Shown here in pieces: positions 25,277-34,266 of a DNA stretch of 64,000 nucleotides. Position 1 is the first letter of the stretch, and each line of letters opens with the position of its first letter. A model generated the notes under the pieces. It searched no databases. It was not told the DNA's origin and saw nothing but the letters and a program-made list of their open reading frames with translations. Made by a program: the position numbers and the translations under genes. This DNA is from Caballeronia telluris (GTDB taxonomy: Bacteria > Pseudomonadota > Gammaproteobacteria > Burkholderiales > Burkholderiaceae), in assembly GCF_001544495.1 (NCBI RefSeq), contig NZ_FCNZ02000004.1, forward strand, positions 62,001 to 126,000, given 5' to 3'.

Positions 25277-26258
25277 ACGGCGTGACCGCGTCCAACACGA
25301 GCCCGGTCCCGCCAAGCGCGTCGCGCAACTTCAACCCGGGATACGCACGATCGACGATCGCCATGTCGGAGCGCGTCTCCTCGATGATCCAGTCGCGCAG
25401 ATCGGCGACGACTGGCCGCAGCGGCCGATTCTCCGGCCAGACGAGGCAGCACCGCCGGTTCGTCACGACGACTTCCTGTTCCGCCGGCAGCAACGCGCCT
25501 TGCGAAAGCCAGTGCGACACCACGTTGAGCCATCCCAGCGCGATGCCCTGACCCAGCAGCGCGGCCTGCACGACGATCGCGTAGTCGTTGAAACTCAGCA
25601 TGCCCGCCGCGCGCCGTCCGTGCGCGGCGAAGCTGGCGAAGCGCTCGTGCCAGCCGCGCTCGCCGTCGTCCATCACGATCACCGTATCGCCCTGCTCGCG
25701 GCCCGCCGCGGTCGCCGACGTCTCGTGATAGCGCGGGTTGCAGACCGGCAGCAGCGTTTCCGGCATCACGAGCACGCTGTTGTCGCCGATTTCGTCCTCG
25801 CGCATGAAGCGCATGCCGAGATCCACGTCGACGAGCGGCCCGCCGATGCGCCCCGAAATCAGTTGAAACCGCAGATCGACCGACGGAAACGCCTGGTTCA
25901 GCCGGCTCATGCGCGGCATCAGCCAGTGCGTGGTGAACGCGGTGGACACCGAGAGCGTGACCGATTCCACGCCCGTCGCCCGCGCCTCGATTTCGCGGAT
26001 CGCGCTTTCTATCCCGTTGAAGCCTTCGGAAATCTTCCGGTAGAGAATCCTGCCGTTCTCGGTCAGTTCGATGCCGCCGCGCACGCGCTCGAACAAACGC
26101 ACGCCCAGATGGTCTTCCATCCGTGACAGCATACGGCTCACGGCAGGCTGGCTGACATACAGTTCCTGTGCCGCGCGCGTGAAGTTCCCGCAGCGCGCAG
26201 CGGCCTCGAAGACGAAGAGCGCATTGGCGCTCGGCAGTTTTTTGCGAAGGTTCGGCAT
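25272..26258 (-). CDS. LysR-family regulator, GcvA-type
   Basis: This LysR-type regulator (328 aa) begins with the GcvA-group N-terminus (LRKKLPSANALFVFEAAARCGNFTRAAQELYVSQPAVSRMLSR read in short pieces). It has an effector-binding domain with TTHWLMPRMSRL and GIALGWLNVV. It is divergent from the ATPase gene. Its start codon is two bases from the conserved CCTGATGT half-site, whose complement also supplies the AGG ribosome site of this gene, so it is very likely autoregulated. The second copy of the operator, upstream of the binding protein gene, marks the likely regulon. Confidence 0.9.
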   Translation of the reverse strand: MPNLRKKLPSANALFVFEAAARCGNFTRAAQELYVSQPAVSRMLSRMEDHLGVRLFERVRGGIELTENGRILYRKISEGFNGIESAIREIEARATGVESVTLSVSTAFTTHWLMPRMSRLNQAFPSVDLRFQLISGRIGGPLVDVDLGMRFMREDEIGDNSVLVMPETLLPVCNPRYHETSATAAGREQGDTVIVMDDGERGWHERFASFAAHGRRAAGMLSFNDYAIVVQAALLGQGIALGWLNVVSHWLSQGALLPAEQEVVVTNRRCCLVWPENRPLRPVVADLRDWIIEETRSDMAIVDRAYPGLKLRDALGGTGLVLDAVTPS

Positions 26259-26260
26259 GA

Positions 26261-26322
26261 CCTGATGTTATGCCTGATCCAACAATTTGGGAATTGCCGC
26301 CAAAAAAGACGCGGCCTATATT
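26261..26322 (+). promoter_or_regulatory. LysR-type operator and promoter, copy 2
   Basis: CCTGATGTTATG, five variable bases, TCCAACAATTTGGG, then -35 TTGCCG at 26294-26299, a 17-base spacer and -10 TATATT at 26317-26322. The distance from the CCTG to the -35 is 33 bases, the same as in copy 1 at 22287. The element drives the rightward ATPase-HAD-DAO-permease operon and abuts the leftward regulator gene. Confidence 0.75.
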
Positions 26323-26359
26323 TTCTTCAACGCAGGCTTCTCAGCGAGACAAAAACGCA

Positions 26360-27436
26360 ATGGACGCACGAGCGAAAACAGGTGTTTCGATCCGATCGGC
26401 AGCGAAGCGTTACGGCCCGGTCGTGGCCCTCGACGACGTTTCGCTCGACATCGCCCCCGGCGAATTCGTGTCGCTGCTCGGGCCCTCGGGATCGGGCAAG
26501 ACCACGCTGCTCGGCATCCTCGGCGGCTTCGTGCAGCCGAGTTCCGGCGCGGTCTGGGTCGGCGAGCGCGACATTACATTTGCGCCGCCGCACAAACGCG
26601 ACATCGGCATCGTGTTTCAGAACTATGCGCTGTTCCCACACATGAGCGTCGGCGAGAACGTCGCGTTTCCGCTGCGCGCCCGGCGCCAGCCGAAATCGAC
26701 GTGGGCCAAGAAGGTCGCCGATGCGCTCGCGATGGTCGAACTCGCGGGCTACGAGAACCGCGGCATCGGCCAGCTTTCCGGCGGCCAGCGTCAGCGCGTG
26801 GCGCTCGCCCGCGCGATGGTCTTCGAGCCGCAACTGATCCTGATGGACGAACCGCTTTCCGCGCTCGACAAGCAGTTGCGCGAGACCATGCAGATCGAAT
26901 TGCGCAGGCTGCACCGCAAGCTCGGCGCGACGATCGTCTATGTGACGCACGACCAGCGCGAGGCGCTCACGATGAGCGACCGCGTCGCCGTGCTGAAGAA
27001 CGGCCGGCTCGTGCAGATCGACACGCCCGAGCGGCTTTACGACCGTCCGTGCGATGCGTTCGTCGCGAGCTTCATCGGCGAGGCGACGCTGCTTGACGTG
27101 ACGCGCGCCGGCGACGATGCCGTGCGTCTCGGCGATACCGTTTTGCGTACCGCGCATCCGCTGCCGCGCGGCGAGAAGCTGCTGCTCGCGGTGCAGACGG
27201 AAAAGCTCGTGATCGACAGCGGCGATGCGATGAACGGCGTGAACCGTCTCTCATGCCGCGTGACCGAGGTGCTGTATCAGGGCGAAAGCTTGCGCGTGTT
27301 CGCCGTGCTCGCCGACGGCACGCCGATCAGTCTCAGGCAGCCGGGCAGCCACGAAGCGCGCCGGCGCATTCCGGAACCCGGTGCGCAGATGAGCGTCGTG
27401 CTCGATCCGCAGGACACGATCGTCGTGCCTGCCTGA
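26360..27436 (+). CDS. ABC transporter ATP-binding protein, PotA-type
   Basis: This is the ATPase (358 aa) of the module 1 importer. Walker A is GPSGSGKTT, the Q-loop lies in VFQNYALFPHM, the signature is LSGGQRQRVALARAM, Walker B is LILMDEPLSALD and the H-loop is YVTHDQREALT. A C-terminal TOBE domain is present from about residue 240 to 358. The start at 26360 is used; a 30-codon extension would begin inside the operator. It works with the binding protein at 22493 and the permeases at 29613 and 30476. Its promoter is the conserved LysR-type unit directly upstream. Confidence 0.92.
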   Translation: MDARAKTGVSIRSAAKRYGPVVALDDVSLDIAPGEFVSLLGPSGSGKTTLLGILGGFVQPSSGAVWVGERDITFAPPHKRDIGIVFQNYALFPHMSVGENVAFPLRARRQPKSTWAKKVADALAMVELAGYENRGIGQLSGGQRQRVALARAMVFEPQLILMDEPLSALDKQLRETMQIELRRLHRKLGATIVYVTHDQREALTMSDRVAVLKNGRLVQIDTPERLYDRPCDAFVASFIGEATLLDVTRAGDDAVRLGDTVLRTAHPLPRGEKLLLAVQTEKLVIDSGDAMNGVNRLSCRVTEVLYQGESLRVFAVLADGTPISLRQPGSHEARRRIPEPGAQMSVVLDPQDTIVVPA

Positions 27437-27515
27437 AACCTTTTCCGCATTTTTAGCCGCCCGCGCTTCGGGCATTCCTTTCCCGATTCATAGCAAACTG
27501 CACAAGGATGATTTC

Positions 27516-28229
27516 ATGAAGCTCACCGATTTCAAGGTCCTGACGTTCGACGTCGTCGGCACGCTGATCGACTTCGAGCGCGGCGTGCTCGCCTCCGTGC
27601 GCCGTCTCGGCGGCGCGGCGGCGAAGGACCTGACCGACGACCAGATCTTCGAGCCGTACATGCGCGGCCGCGCCACGTATCCCGGCCGTTCGAGCCACGA
27701 GATGGCGAACGTCTACTTGTCGCTCGCAAAGGAACTCGGTCTGCCCGACGATCCGCAATCGGCCGCCGCCTTCCAGCGCGACGTGCTCGAATGGCCCGCG
27801 TTCGCGGATTCGGTCGCCGCGTTGAAGCGCCTGCGCAAGCACTATCGCCTGGTCGCGATGACGAATGCGGACCGCGTGGCGTTGTCGGCGTATGCGCACA
27901 CGCTCGGCGACCCGTTCGACGACACCGTGTGTTGCGACGAAACGGGCGTCGCCAAGCCCGATCCGCAATTCTTCGCGTACAACCGCGGCCGTCAGGCGGC
28001 GTTCGGCTACAAGTTCGGCGAGATCCTGCACACGGCGCAGAGCCAGTACCACGACATCGGCATCGCGACGCAGCTCGGTTATTCGACCTGCTGGATCCAG
28101 CGCCGTCAGAACCAGAAGGGCTTCGGCGCGACGCCGGTCCCCGAGGCCGTCACGACGCCGAGCTTCACGTTCGCGACGCTCGCGGCGCTCGCGGATGCGG
28201 TCGAAGCCGAAGCGCGTCAGGCCGCCTGA
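27516..28229 (+). CDS. HAD-superfamily protein, haloacid dehalogenase type II-like
   Basis: This HAD-fold protein (237 aa) has its nucleophile Asp in LTFDVVGTLID. The second acidic residue of phosphatases (DxD) is replaced (D-V-V), as in 2-haloacid dehalogenases. Motif II is AMTNAD, and the Lys motif is VAKPDPQFFAYN. A helical cap occupies about residues 20-95. The third motif region reads LHTAQSQYHDIG, unlike the SSNxWD of characterised dehalogenases, so true dehalogenase activity is doubtful. It lies between the ATPase and the DAO oxidase of one operon. A similar HAD gene sits beside a DAO gene in module 2 (42734), suggesting a shared step. Confidence 0.85.
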   Translation: MKLTDFKVLTFDVVGTLIDFERGVLASVRRLGGAAAKDLTDDQIFEPYMRGRATYPGRSSHEMANVYLSLAKELGLPDDPQSAAAFQRDVLEWPAFADSVAALKRLRKHYRLVAMTNADRVALSAYAHTLGDPFDDTVCCDETGVAKPDPQFFAYNRGRQAAFGYKFGEILHTAQSQYHDIGIATQLGYSTCWIQRRQNQKGFGATPVPEAVTTPSFTFATLAALADAVEAEARQAA

Positions 28230-28233
28230 TCCC

Positions 28234-29553
28234 ATGCTCGCGCCGACTCCGAAACGACCGCTCCCGGACACGCTCTGGCGCGCGCTCGCCTCCGATGCGC
28301 CGTTCAGCGCGGGCGCTACGCTTGCGCGCGACCTCGATGTCGAGGTCGCGATCATCGGCGCGGGCTATTCGGGGCTCTCCGCCGCCTATGCGCTGCAAAA
28401 GCGCGGCGTCGAGTGCGTCGTGCTCGATGCGAACCCGGTCGGCTGGGGCGCGAGCGGGAGGAATGGCGGCGTGGTGTCGTCGAAATTCAGGCTGTCGTTT
28501 CCCACGATCCACACGCTGCACGGCCTCGATACCGCGAAGCGCATGCACCGGCTCGCGCACGAGGGCGTGCGGGTGGTCGAATCGTTCGTCGACGAATTCG
28601 GGATCGGCCGCGCGCGCTTCGAACATACGGGCAGCCTGCGCTGCGCGCATACGGAACGCGCGCTTGCGGCGATCTGCGCCGAGGCCGACTGGGTGCGCAC
28701 GACGCTCAACGATACGTCGATGACCGTGCAATCGCGCGCCGAAGTCGAGCGCGAGACGGGTTCGAAGGGCTTCGTCGGCGGCGTGCTGAGCGCGGATGCC
28801 GGCACGATCCTGCCGCTCGAATACGTGCGCGGGCTCGCGCGCGGCATGACGGCCCGCGGCGTGCCGATCTGCGAATCGACGCCGGTGCTGAAGATGCATC
28901 GCGCGTCGGGCGATGCGCGGGTCACGCTCGTCACGCCGGGCGGCACGGTGCGCGCGAAGCAGGTGATCGTCGCGACCAACGCCTACTCCGACCTCACTTC
29001 GGCGACCGCGCCTTATCAGCGTGAACTCGTGCCGTTTCGCAGCGCGATGATCGCGACCGAGCGCCTTCCCGCCGATCTCGACGCGCGCCTGATGGTCGAG
29101 CGCCGCAGTTACACCGAGACGCGGCGCATGATGAAGTGGTTCCGCAAGGTGGACGGGCGCATGCTGTTCGGCGGACGCGACGCGTTCGGCAAGGAAGGAC
29201 AGATGACCGGCTTCGATGCGCTGCAGCGCGCGATGGTGTCGCTCTTTCCCGATCTCGCGGAGGTGCGGATCGACTATCGCTGGTCGGGTTATGTCGGCAT
29301 GACGTTCAATTCGCTGCCGCATGTTGGACGCAGCGACGATGCCACGACCTTTTGTCTGGGGTATAACGGCGCGGGTGTCGCGATGGCGAGCCTGCTCGGC
29401 CAGCATGCCGCCGCGCTCGCGCTCGGCGAGACACCCGAGCTTTCCCTGCTCGGTGCGCCGGGGCTCAGGCCGGTGCCGTTTCATTCGCTGCGCGCGCCGG
29501 GTGTGAGGCTCGTCGCCGCGTGGTATCAGATTCTCGACGCCATAGGTGCGTGA
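28234..29553 (+). CDS. DAO-family FAD-dependent oxidoreductase (PuuB/OrdL-like)
   Basis: This flavin amine/amino-acid oxidase (439 aa) has the FAD motif VAIIGAGYSGLSAAYALQKRG at about residues 35-55, then GWGASGRNGG and the C-terminal GYNGAGVAMASLLGQ. The pattern resembles gamma-glutamylputrescine oxidase and related enzymes that act on secondary or primary amines. The start is four bases after the HAD stop, so translation is coupled; a 123-codon extension overlapping the HAD gene is a shadow. Its expected product, an aldehyde or keto acid, fits the aldehyde dehydrogenase at the end of the operon. The substrate is unknown. Confidence 0.9.
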   Translation: MLAPTPKRPLPDTLWRALASDAPFSAGATLARDLDVEVAIIGAGYSGLSAAYALQKRGVECVVLDANPVGWGASGRNGGVVSSKFRLSFPTIHTLHGLDTAKRMHRLAHEGVRVVESFVDEFGIGRARFEHTGSLRCAHTERALAAICAEADWVRTTLNDTSMTVQSRAEVERETGSKGFVGGVLSADAGTILPLEYVRGLARGMTARGVPICESTPVLKMHRASGDARVTLVTPGGTVRAKQVIVATNAYSDLTSATAPYQRELVPFRSAMIATERLPADLDARLMVERRSYTETRRMMKWFRKVDGRMLFGGRDAFGKEGQMTGFDALQRAMVSLFPDLAEVRIDYRWSGYVGMTFNSLPHVGRSDDATTFCLGYNGAGVAMASLLGQHAAALALGETPELSLLGAPGLRPVPFHSLRAPGVRLVAAWYQILDAIGA

Positions 29554-29612
29554 CCCATGCTATCAGGTGCATCATGACGACTGCCAAGCGGATATTCGAA
29601 GGACCCACACTG

Positions 29613-30479
29613 ATGCAGGCCACCGAGTCCGATCCCGGGCTGCGCTACCAGCGCCGCGAGGACCGCACGATGCTTCTCCTGATGACGCCCGCGCTCCTCG
29701 TGATCGTCGTGCTGCTGCTCGTGCCGCTCGCGTGGCTGTCGTGGCAGTCGATCTATCACGACGGCTTCACGCTCGAAAACTATCGGCGCATGTTCACGGG
29801 CGCCTATCTCGACACGTTCCTGCTGACCTTCAAGCTGAGCATCATCGTGACGGTCATCACGCTGCTGCTCGGCTATCCGGTCGCGTACTTCGCGGCCTCG
29901 CTGTCACCGAAGCTGAGCGCACTCGTGCTCGGCATGGTGATCCTGCCGTTCTGGACGAGCGTCCTCGTGCGCACCTACGCGTGGCTCGTGCTGCTGCAAC
30001 GCACCGGCATGATCAACAAGTCGCTTCTGGCGATGGGCCTGATCGACCGGCCCGTGCAGCTTGCCTACAACCAGTTCGGCACGATCATCGCGATGGTGCA
30101 CATCCTGTTGCCGTTCATGGTCCTGCCGCTCTATTCGGCGATGCAAAAAATCCCTTCGAATCTTTCGCTGGCGGGCGCGAGCCTCGGCGGCTCGCCGCTG
30201 CACGTGTTCATGCGCGTGTTCCTGCCGCTCTCGATGAGCGGCGTGTTCGCGGGCGTCACGCTCGTGTTCGTGCTGTGCCTAGGCTTCTACATCACGCCCG
30301 AACTGATGGGCGGCGGCAAGTCGATCATGGTGTCGATGGTGGTGAGCCGCAACGTCGAGATCTACAACAGCTGGGGCGCGGCGAGCGCAGTGAGCGTCGT
30401 CCTTCTGATCTGCGTATTCGCGATCTTCTATGCCGCGAGCCGCGTCGTGCCGCTCGAAAAGACCCTGGGGGCGAAATGA
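29613..30479 (+). CDS. ABC transporter permease, PotB-type
   Basis: This is an inner-membrane permease (288 aa) of the module 1 importer with six predicted spans, the first at about residues 20-42. Its EAA-type loop is NLSLAGASLGGSPLHVFMRV followed by FLPLSMSG. The ATG at 29613 is preferred because AAGGA lies about nine bases upstream; an ATG at 29574 with AGGTG is the alternative and would add 13 residues. The stop overlaps the start of the second permease (ATGA). It lies downstream of HAD and DAO genes, so catabolic and transport genes are interleaved in one operon. Confidence 0.88.
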   Translation: MQATESDPGLRYQRREDRTMLLLMTPALLVIVVLLLVPLAWLSWQSIYHDGFTLENYRRMFTGAYLDTFLLTFKLSIIVTVITLLLGYPVAYFAASLSPKLSALVLGMVILPFWTSVLVRTYAWLVLLQRTGMINKSLLAMGLIDRPVQLAYNQFGTIIAMVHILLPFMVLPLYSAMQKIPSNLSLAGASLGGSPLHVFMRVFLPLSMSGVFAGVTLVFVLCLGFYITPELMGGGKSIMVSMVVSRNVEIYNSWGAASAVSVVLLICVFAIFYAASRVVPLEKTLGAK

Positions 30480-31273
30480 AGCGCTTCTCGTTCGGACGCA
30501 TCATGCTCGGCGCGACGGTCGCGCTGATTCTCCTCTTCCTGATGGTGCCGGTGCTGATCGTCGTGCCGCTGTCGTTCTCCGACACGCGCTTCATGACCTT
30601 CCCGCCGCCCGCGTATTCGCTGCGCTGGTATCACTCGTTCTTCGACAACCCCGCGTGGATCGACGCCGCGCGCACGACGCTCACCGCTTCCGTGTGCGCC
30701 GCGCTGATCGCGACCCCGCTCGGGGTCGCCGCCGCCTACGCGATCCAGAACGGCACGCACTGGATCATGCGCTATCTGCGCACGCTCCTGATGCTGCCGC
30801 TGATGGTGCCCATCATCATCGTCGCGGTGGGCGTGTTCTTCGTGTATTCGCAGGCGGGCTACGTGAATACGCTCGGCGGGCTGATTCTCGCCGATACCAT
30901 GCTCGGCCTGCCGTATGTGCTGATTTCGGTCGGCGCGGACCTGCGTACCTTCGACCGCACGCAGGAGATGGTGGCGCGCAGCCTCGGCATGAACCGCTTT
31001 CGCAGCTTCATGACCGTCACGCTGCCGCAGATCAAGGCGAGCGTGATTTCCGGCGCGGTGTTCGTGTTCATCCAGGCGCTGGATGAGACGGTCGTCGCGC
31101 TGTTCGTCTCGGGCGGATCGAACCAGACGCTCACGCGCCGCATGTTCGTGACGCTGCGCGACGAAATCGATCCGACCATCGCCGCGATCAGCACGATGCT
31201 GACCGCGCTGACGCTATGCCTCGTGATGATCGTCGTCGTGAGCCGGCGTTCTTCTTCGGCGGCGCGCGCCTGA
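30476..31273 (+). CDS. ABC transporter permease, PotC-type
   Basis: This is the second permease (265 aa) of the module 1 importer. The start overlaps the previous stop by four bases and GGGGGCG precedes it. The first span is at about residues 9-32, the PotC-like PPPAYSLRWYHSFF segment follows, and the EAA loop is MVARSLGMNRFRSFMTVTLP. The length is normal for the family. A much longer in-frame extension back to 29546 is antibiased shadow sequence of the first permease. With the PotD-type protein and PotA-type ATPase this completes a full importer. Confidence 0.9.
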   Translation: MKRFSFGRIMLGATVALILLFLMVPVLIVVPLSFSDTRFMTFPPPAYSLRWYHSFFDNPAWIDAARTTLTASVCAALIATPLGVAAAYAIQNGTHWIMRYLRTLLMLPLMVPIIIVAVGVFFVYSQAGYVNTLGGLILADTMLGLPYVLISVGADLRTFDRTQEMVARSLGMNRFRSFMTVTLPQIKASVISGAVFVFIQALDETVVALFVSGGSNQTLTRRMFVTLRDEIDPTIAAISTMLTALTLCLVMIVVVSRRSSSAARA

Positions 31274-31298
31274 ACCTTTCTGAGTGACACCCTTGCGC

Positions 31299-32726
31299 AT
31301 GAACCATGCACTGAAGTTCTATATCGACGGCGAGTGGGTCGAGCCGTCCGGCCCGGCGCGCCTGCCCGTCATCGATCCCTGTACGGAAGAAGCCTTTGCC
31401 GAAGTGGCGATGGGCACGCCCGCCGACGTCGATCGCGCGGTGACGGCGGCACGGCGCGCGTTCGCATCGTTCTCGCAGACGACACCCGCTGAACGCCTGG
31501 CGCTGATCCGCCGCATCCTCGACGCCTTCATGGCGCGCCACGACGAACTGGGCGACACGATCTCGCGCGAGATCGGCGCGCCGCGTGCGCTCGCGCATGC
31601 ATGGCAGGCGGGCATCGGGCGGCGTCATCTGGAAGAACTGATCCGCACGTGCGAGACGTTCCAGTGGCAGCGCAAAAAGGGCACGACGCTCGTCAATCAC
31701 GAGCCGGTCGGGGTCGTCGCGCTGATCACGCCGTGGAACTGGCCGATCAACCAGATCGTCTGCAAGGCCGCGCCCGCGATCGCGGCGGGCTGCACGATGG
31801 TGCTGAAACCGAGCGAAGTGTCGCCGCTGAACGCCGTGCTGTTCGCGGAGATACTCGACGCGGCGGGCGTGCCGCCCGGTGTCTTCAATCTCGTGAACGG
31901 CGACGGACCGACCGTGGGCGCCGCGCTCGCGGCGCATCCGGAGGTCGACATGGTGTCGTTCACCGGGTCGACGCGCGCAGGCGTCGAGATCGCGAAACTC
32001 GCGGCGCCGACCGTCAAGCGCGTGCATCAGGAACTGGGCGGCAAGTCGGCGAACATCCTGCTCGACGACGTCGATTTCGAAGCGGCCGTGACTGCGGGCG
32101 TCAATGCGTGCTTCGGCAACAGCGGGCAGTCGTGCAATGCGCCCACGCGCATGCTCGTGTCCGAGGCGCGTCACGAAGAAGCGGTGGCGATTGCGCGTCG
32201 CGCGGCCGAGGCGCATCGCGTCGGTCCGGCCGACGATGAGCGCACGACGATGGGGCCGGTCGTCAGCGCGCTTCAGTTCGAGCGCGTGGAGCGGCTGATC
32301 GCGATCGGCATCGACGAAGGGGCGCAGGTCGTGGCGGGCGGACCCGGGCGTCCGGCGGGTCTCGAGCGCGGCTATTACGTGCGGCCGACGGTGTTCGCCG
32401 GCGTGCGTCCTTCGATGACCATCGCGCGCGAGGAAATCTTCGGGCCGGTGCTCGCGATCATGCCGTATCGCGACGAGGACGATGCCGTCGCGATCGCCAA
32501 CGATACGCCGTTCGGGCTTGCGGCCTATGTGCAGTCCGGGAATCTGACGCGCGCGCGCGGTGTGGCGCTCAGGTTGCGCGCGGGCAGCGTCTATCTGAAC
32601 TATCCGTCGTGGGATGCGGGTGCGCCGTTCGGCGGGTACAAGCAGTCGGGCAATGGCCGCGAGTACGGCGAATGGGGTCTGGAGGCGTTCCTGGAAGTGA
32701 AGGGAATCGTGGGGTATGGAGCGTAA
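31299..32726 (+). CDS. NAD(P)-dependent aldehyde dehydrogenase
   Basis: This aldehyde dehydrogenase (475 aa from ATG 31299; a GTG at 31284 is possible) closes the module 1 operon. The NAD-binding ITPWNWPINQIVCKAAPAIAAG is present as short blocks. The catalytic Glu lies in HQELGGKSANI, the catalytic Cys in GNSGQSCNAPTRM, and EEIFGPVLAIMPYRDEDDA is near the C-terminus. It would oxidise the aldehyde released by the DAO-family oxidase. The subfamily cannot be assigned. No clear terminator separates it from the convergent AraC gene 56 bases away. Confidence 0.92.
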   Translation: MNHALKFYIDGEWVEPSGPARLPVIDPCTEEAFAEVAMGTPADVDRAVTAARRAFASFSQTTPAERLALIRRILDAFMARHDELGDTISREIGAPRALAHAWQAGIGRRHLEELIRTCETFQWQRKKGTTLVNHEPVGVVALITPWNWPINQIVCKAAPAIAAGCTMVLKPSEVSPLNAVLFAEILDAAGVPPGVFNLVNGDGPTVGAALAAHPEVDMVSFTGSTRAGVEIAKLAAPTVKRVHQELGGKSANILLDDVDFEAAVTAGVNACFGNSGQSCNAPTRMLVSEARHEEAVAIARRAAEAHRVGPADDERTTMGPVVSALQFERVERLIAIGIDEGAQVVAGGPGRPAGLERGYYVRPTVFAGVRPSMTIAREEIFGPVLAIMPYRDEDDAVAIANDTPFGLAAYVQSGNLTRARGVALRLRAGSVYLNYPSWDAGAPFGGYKQSGNGREYGEWGLEAFLEVKGIVGYGA

Positions 32727-32782
32727 CCGGGGCGTGCTGAAACCTGCGCTTCCATAACAGCAACCACGCTCGTCCGATCTCC

Positions 32783-33118
32783 CTACCGCCCCGCGCTCTG
32801 CAAGAACGAACTCGGCGTCATTCCGCAAAACCGCTTGAAGTGCCTGGCGAAATGGCTCTGGTCGAAGAAGCCGACCTCGGCCGCAACGACCGACCCCGGC
32901 ACGCCGGCGAGCAAGAGCGCTTGCGCACGCCGGATCCGCACGCCGCACAGATACCGATACGGCGACAAACCCACCTGCTGCCGGAACACGGTCGCAAACC
33001 GCGAAACCGAAAGCGCCGACAACTCGGCGAGTTGCGCAAGCCGCACGGGCTCGTCGAAATGCGCTTCGATGAAAGCGAGCGCTTCGTCGAGCGGAGCCGC
33101 CGTCCTGGTAGACATCAT
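32783..33118 (-). CDS. HTH-only AraC-family regulator
   Basis: This small protein (111 aa) consists of just the AraC/XylS DNA-binding domain: two helix-turn-helix units (LAQLAELSALSVSRFATVFRQ and VAAEVGFFDQSHFARHFKRF) and the family signature GMTPSSFLQ at the C-terminus. There is no ligand or dimerisation domain. It begins within the last bases of the DAO gene (ATGA), so it is translated as the final gene of the module 2 operon and may feed back on it. A longer upstream frame is the shadow of the neighbouring oxidase. Confidence 0.88.
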   Translation of the reverse strand: MMSTRTAAPLDEALAFIEAHFDEPVRLAQLAELSALSVSRFATVFRQQVGLSPYRYLCGVRIRRAQALLLAGVPGSVVAAEVGFFDQSHFARHFKRFCGMTPSSFLQSAGR

Positions 33119-34266
33119 GTCGAAAGCACCGGTGTAGACGGTGCGAGGGCAAACCGCCGGATGGAAAACGAATCGAGCGGGATCGGCGTCGCGCCGGTAT
33201 CGACGAGTTCGGCCAGCGTCTCGCCCACGCCCGGCCCGATCTGAAAGCCCGAACCGCTGAACCCGAATGCATAGAAGAGACCATCGACCTTCGAACTCGG
33301 CCCGATCACCGGCTCCGAGTCCGGCAGATAACTCTCGACGCCGCTCCACACCCGAATCACGTTGAGCGGCGCCATCGCGGGCACGAGGCGGCGCAATTGC
33401 GCGAGCTGGCCCACCGTGTTGTGCGGCAGCACCGACGCACGGCACGTGGCGGCATCGGCGGGACCGGGCGGGCCGCCGCCCACGATGATGTTGCCGCGCG
33501 GAATCTGCCGGAAATAGATGCTCTCCGCCTTCACCGACGTGTACACGCCCATCGAAGACCGGAACACGTAAGGGACCGGCTCGGTCACCGCCATCTGCGG
33601 CCCGCGCGCGACGAGCGGCACCGGCTCGCCGAATTGCTGCGTAAGCGCGCTCGCCCACGCGCCCGCGCAGATCACGAGCTGCGCCGCGCGATAGACGTCG
33701 CCCGCCGCGCTCTCGACGCGAAAGCCGCCGCCCTCGCGCTCCACGCGCACGATCTCCGTGTTCTCGACGATGCGCGCGCCGAGCCGCGCGGCCGCGCGCG
33801 CGAAGGCGGGCGCGGCGAGGCGCGGGTTCGCGTGGCCGTCGAACGGCGAGATCGACGCGGCGAGCACCTCGCGTCCGAGAAACGGAAAGCGCTCGAACAT
33901 CGCCGCGCCATGCAGCACGTCGAGGTCGAGGCCATAGGCGCGCGCATCGGCCGCGTAACGGTCGAAGTATTCGGCGTCGTGCGCGTGATAGCAGACGCGC
34001 GTATGGCTCGACGCAAGGAACTCGACGTCCTCGTTGAGCAGTTCCTTCGAGCGCCGCCACGTGTCGAGCGCGCGATTCGCCATCGCGAGTTGCGGCAGCG
34101 CGCGTCCTTGCCGGCGAATGCCGCCGAAGTTGACGCCGCTGGCCTGCTGACCCGTGAGGCCGCGTTCGAGCAGGATCACGGAACGCTTGCGGCGCCTCAG
34201 GAAGAACGCCGTCGACGTTCCCATGATGCCGCCGCCGATCACGATCACGTCCGCTTCTGCGCTCAT
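33115..34266 (-). CDS. DAO-family flavin oxidase subunit (HcnC/LhpB/OoxB-like)
   Basis: This FAD-dependent amino-acid/amine oxidase (383 aa) has the N-terminal VIVIGGGIMGTSTAFFLRRR and ASGVNFGGIRRQGR, and the C-terminal GFSGSGFQIGPGVGETLAEL. It is the third gene of a contiguous trio with a ferredoxin-like and a FAD/NAD/BFD subunit, in the same order as hcnABC, the opine oxidases and D-hydroxyproline dehydrogenase. In those complexes this subunit binds the substrate. It is somewhat shorter than HcnC as I recall it. Both its ends overlap neighbours by ATGA, showing tight coupling. The substrate is not determinable from sequence; glycine, opine, proline derivatives or N-alkyl amino acids are candidates. 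Confidence 0.88.
   Translation of the reverse strand: MSAEADVIVIGGGIMGTSTAFFLRRRKRSVILLERGLTGQQASGVNFGGIRRQGRALPQLAMANRALDTWRRSKELLNEDVEFLASSHTRVCYHAHDAEYFDRYAADARAYGLDLDVLHGAAMFERFPFLGREVLAASISPFDGHANPRLAAPAFARAAARLGARIVENTEIVRVEREGGGFRVESAAGDVYRAAQLVICAGAWASALTQQFGEPVPLVARGPQMAVTEPVPYVFRSSMGVYTSVKAESIYFRQIPRGNIIVGGGPPGPADAATCRASVLPHNTVGQLAQLRRLVPAMAPLNVIRVWSGVESYLPDSEPVIGPSSKVDGLFYAFGFSGSGFQIGPGVGETLAELVDTGATPIPLDSFSIRRFALAPSTPVLST

Noticed and set aside
31188..33284. 698-residue open frame on the minus strand
   Set aside because: Antisense to the aldehyde dehydrogenase gene and out of frame with the AraC gene; composition is typical of high-GC shadow frames.
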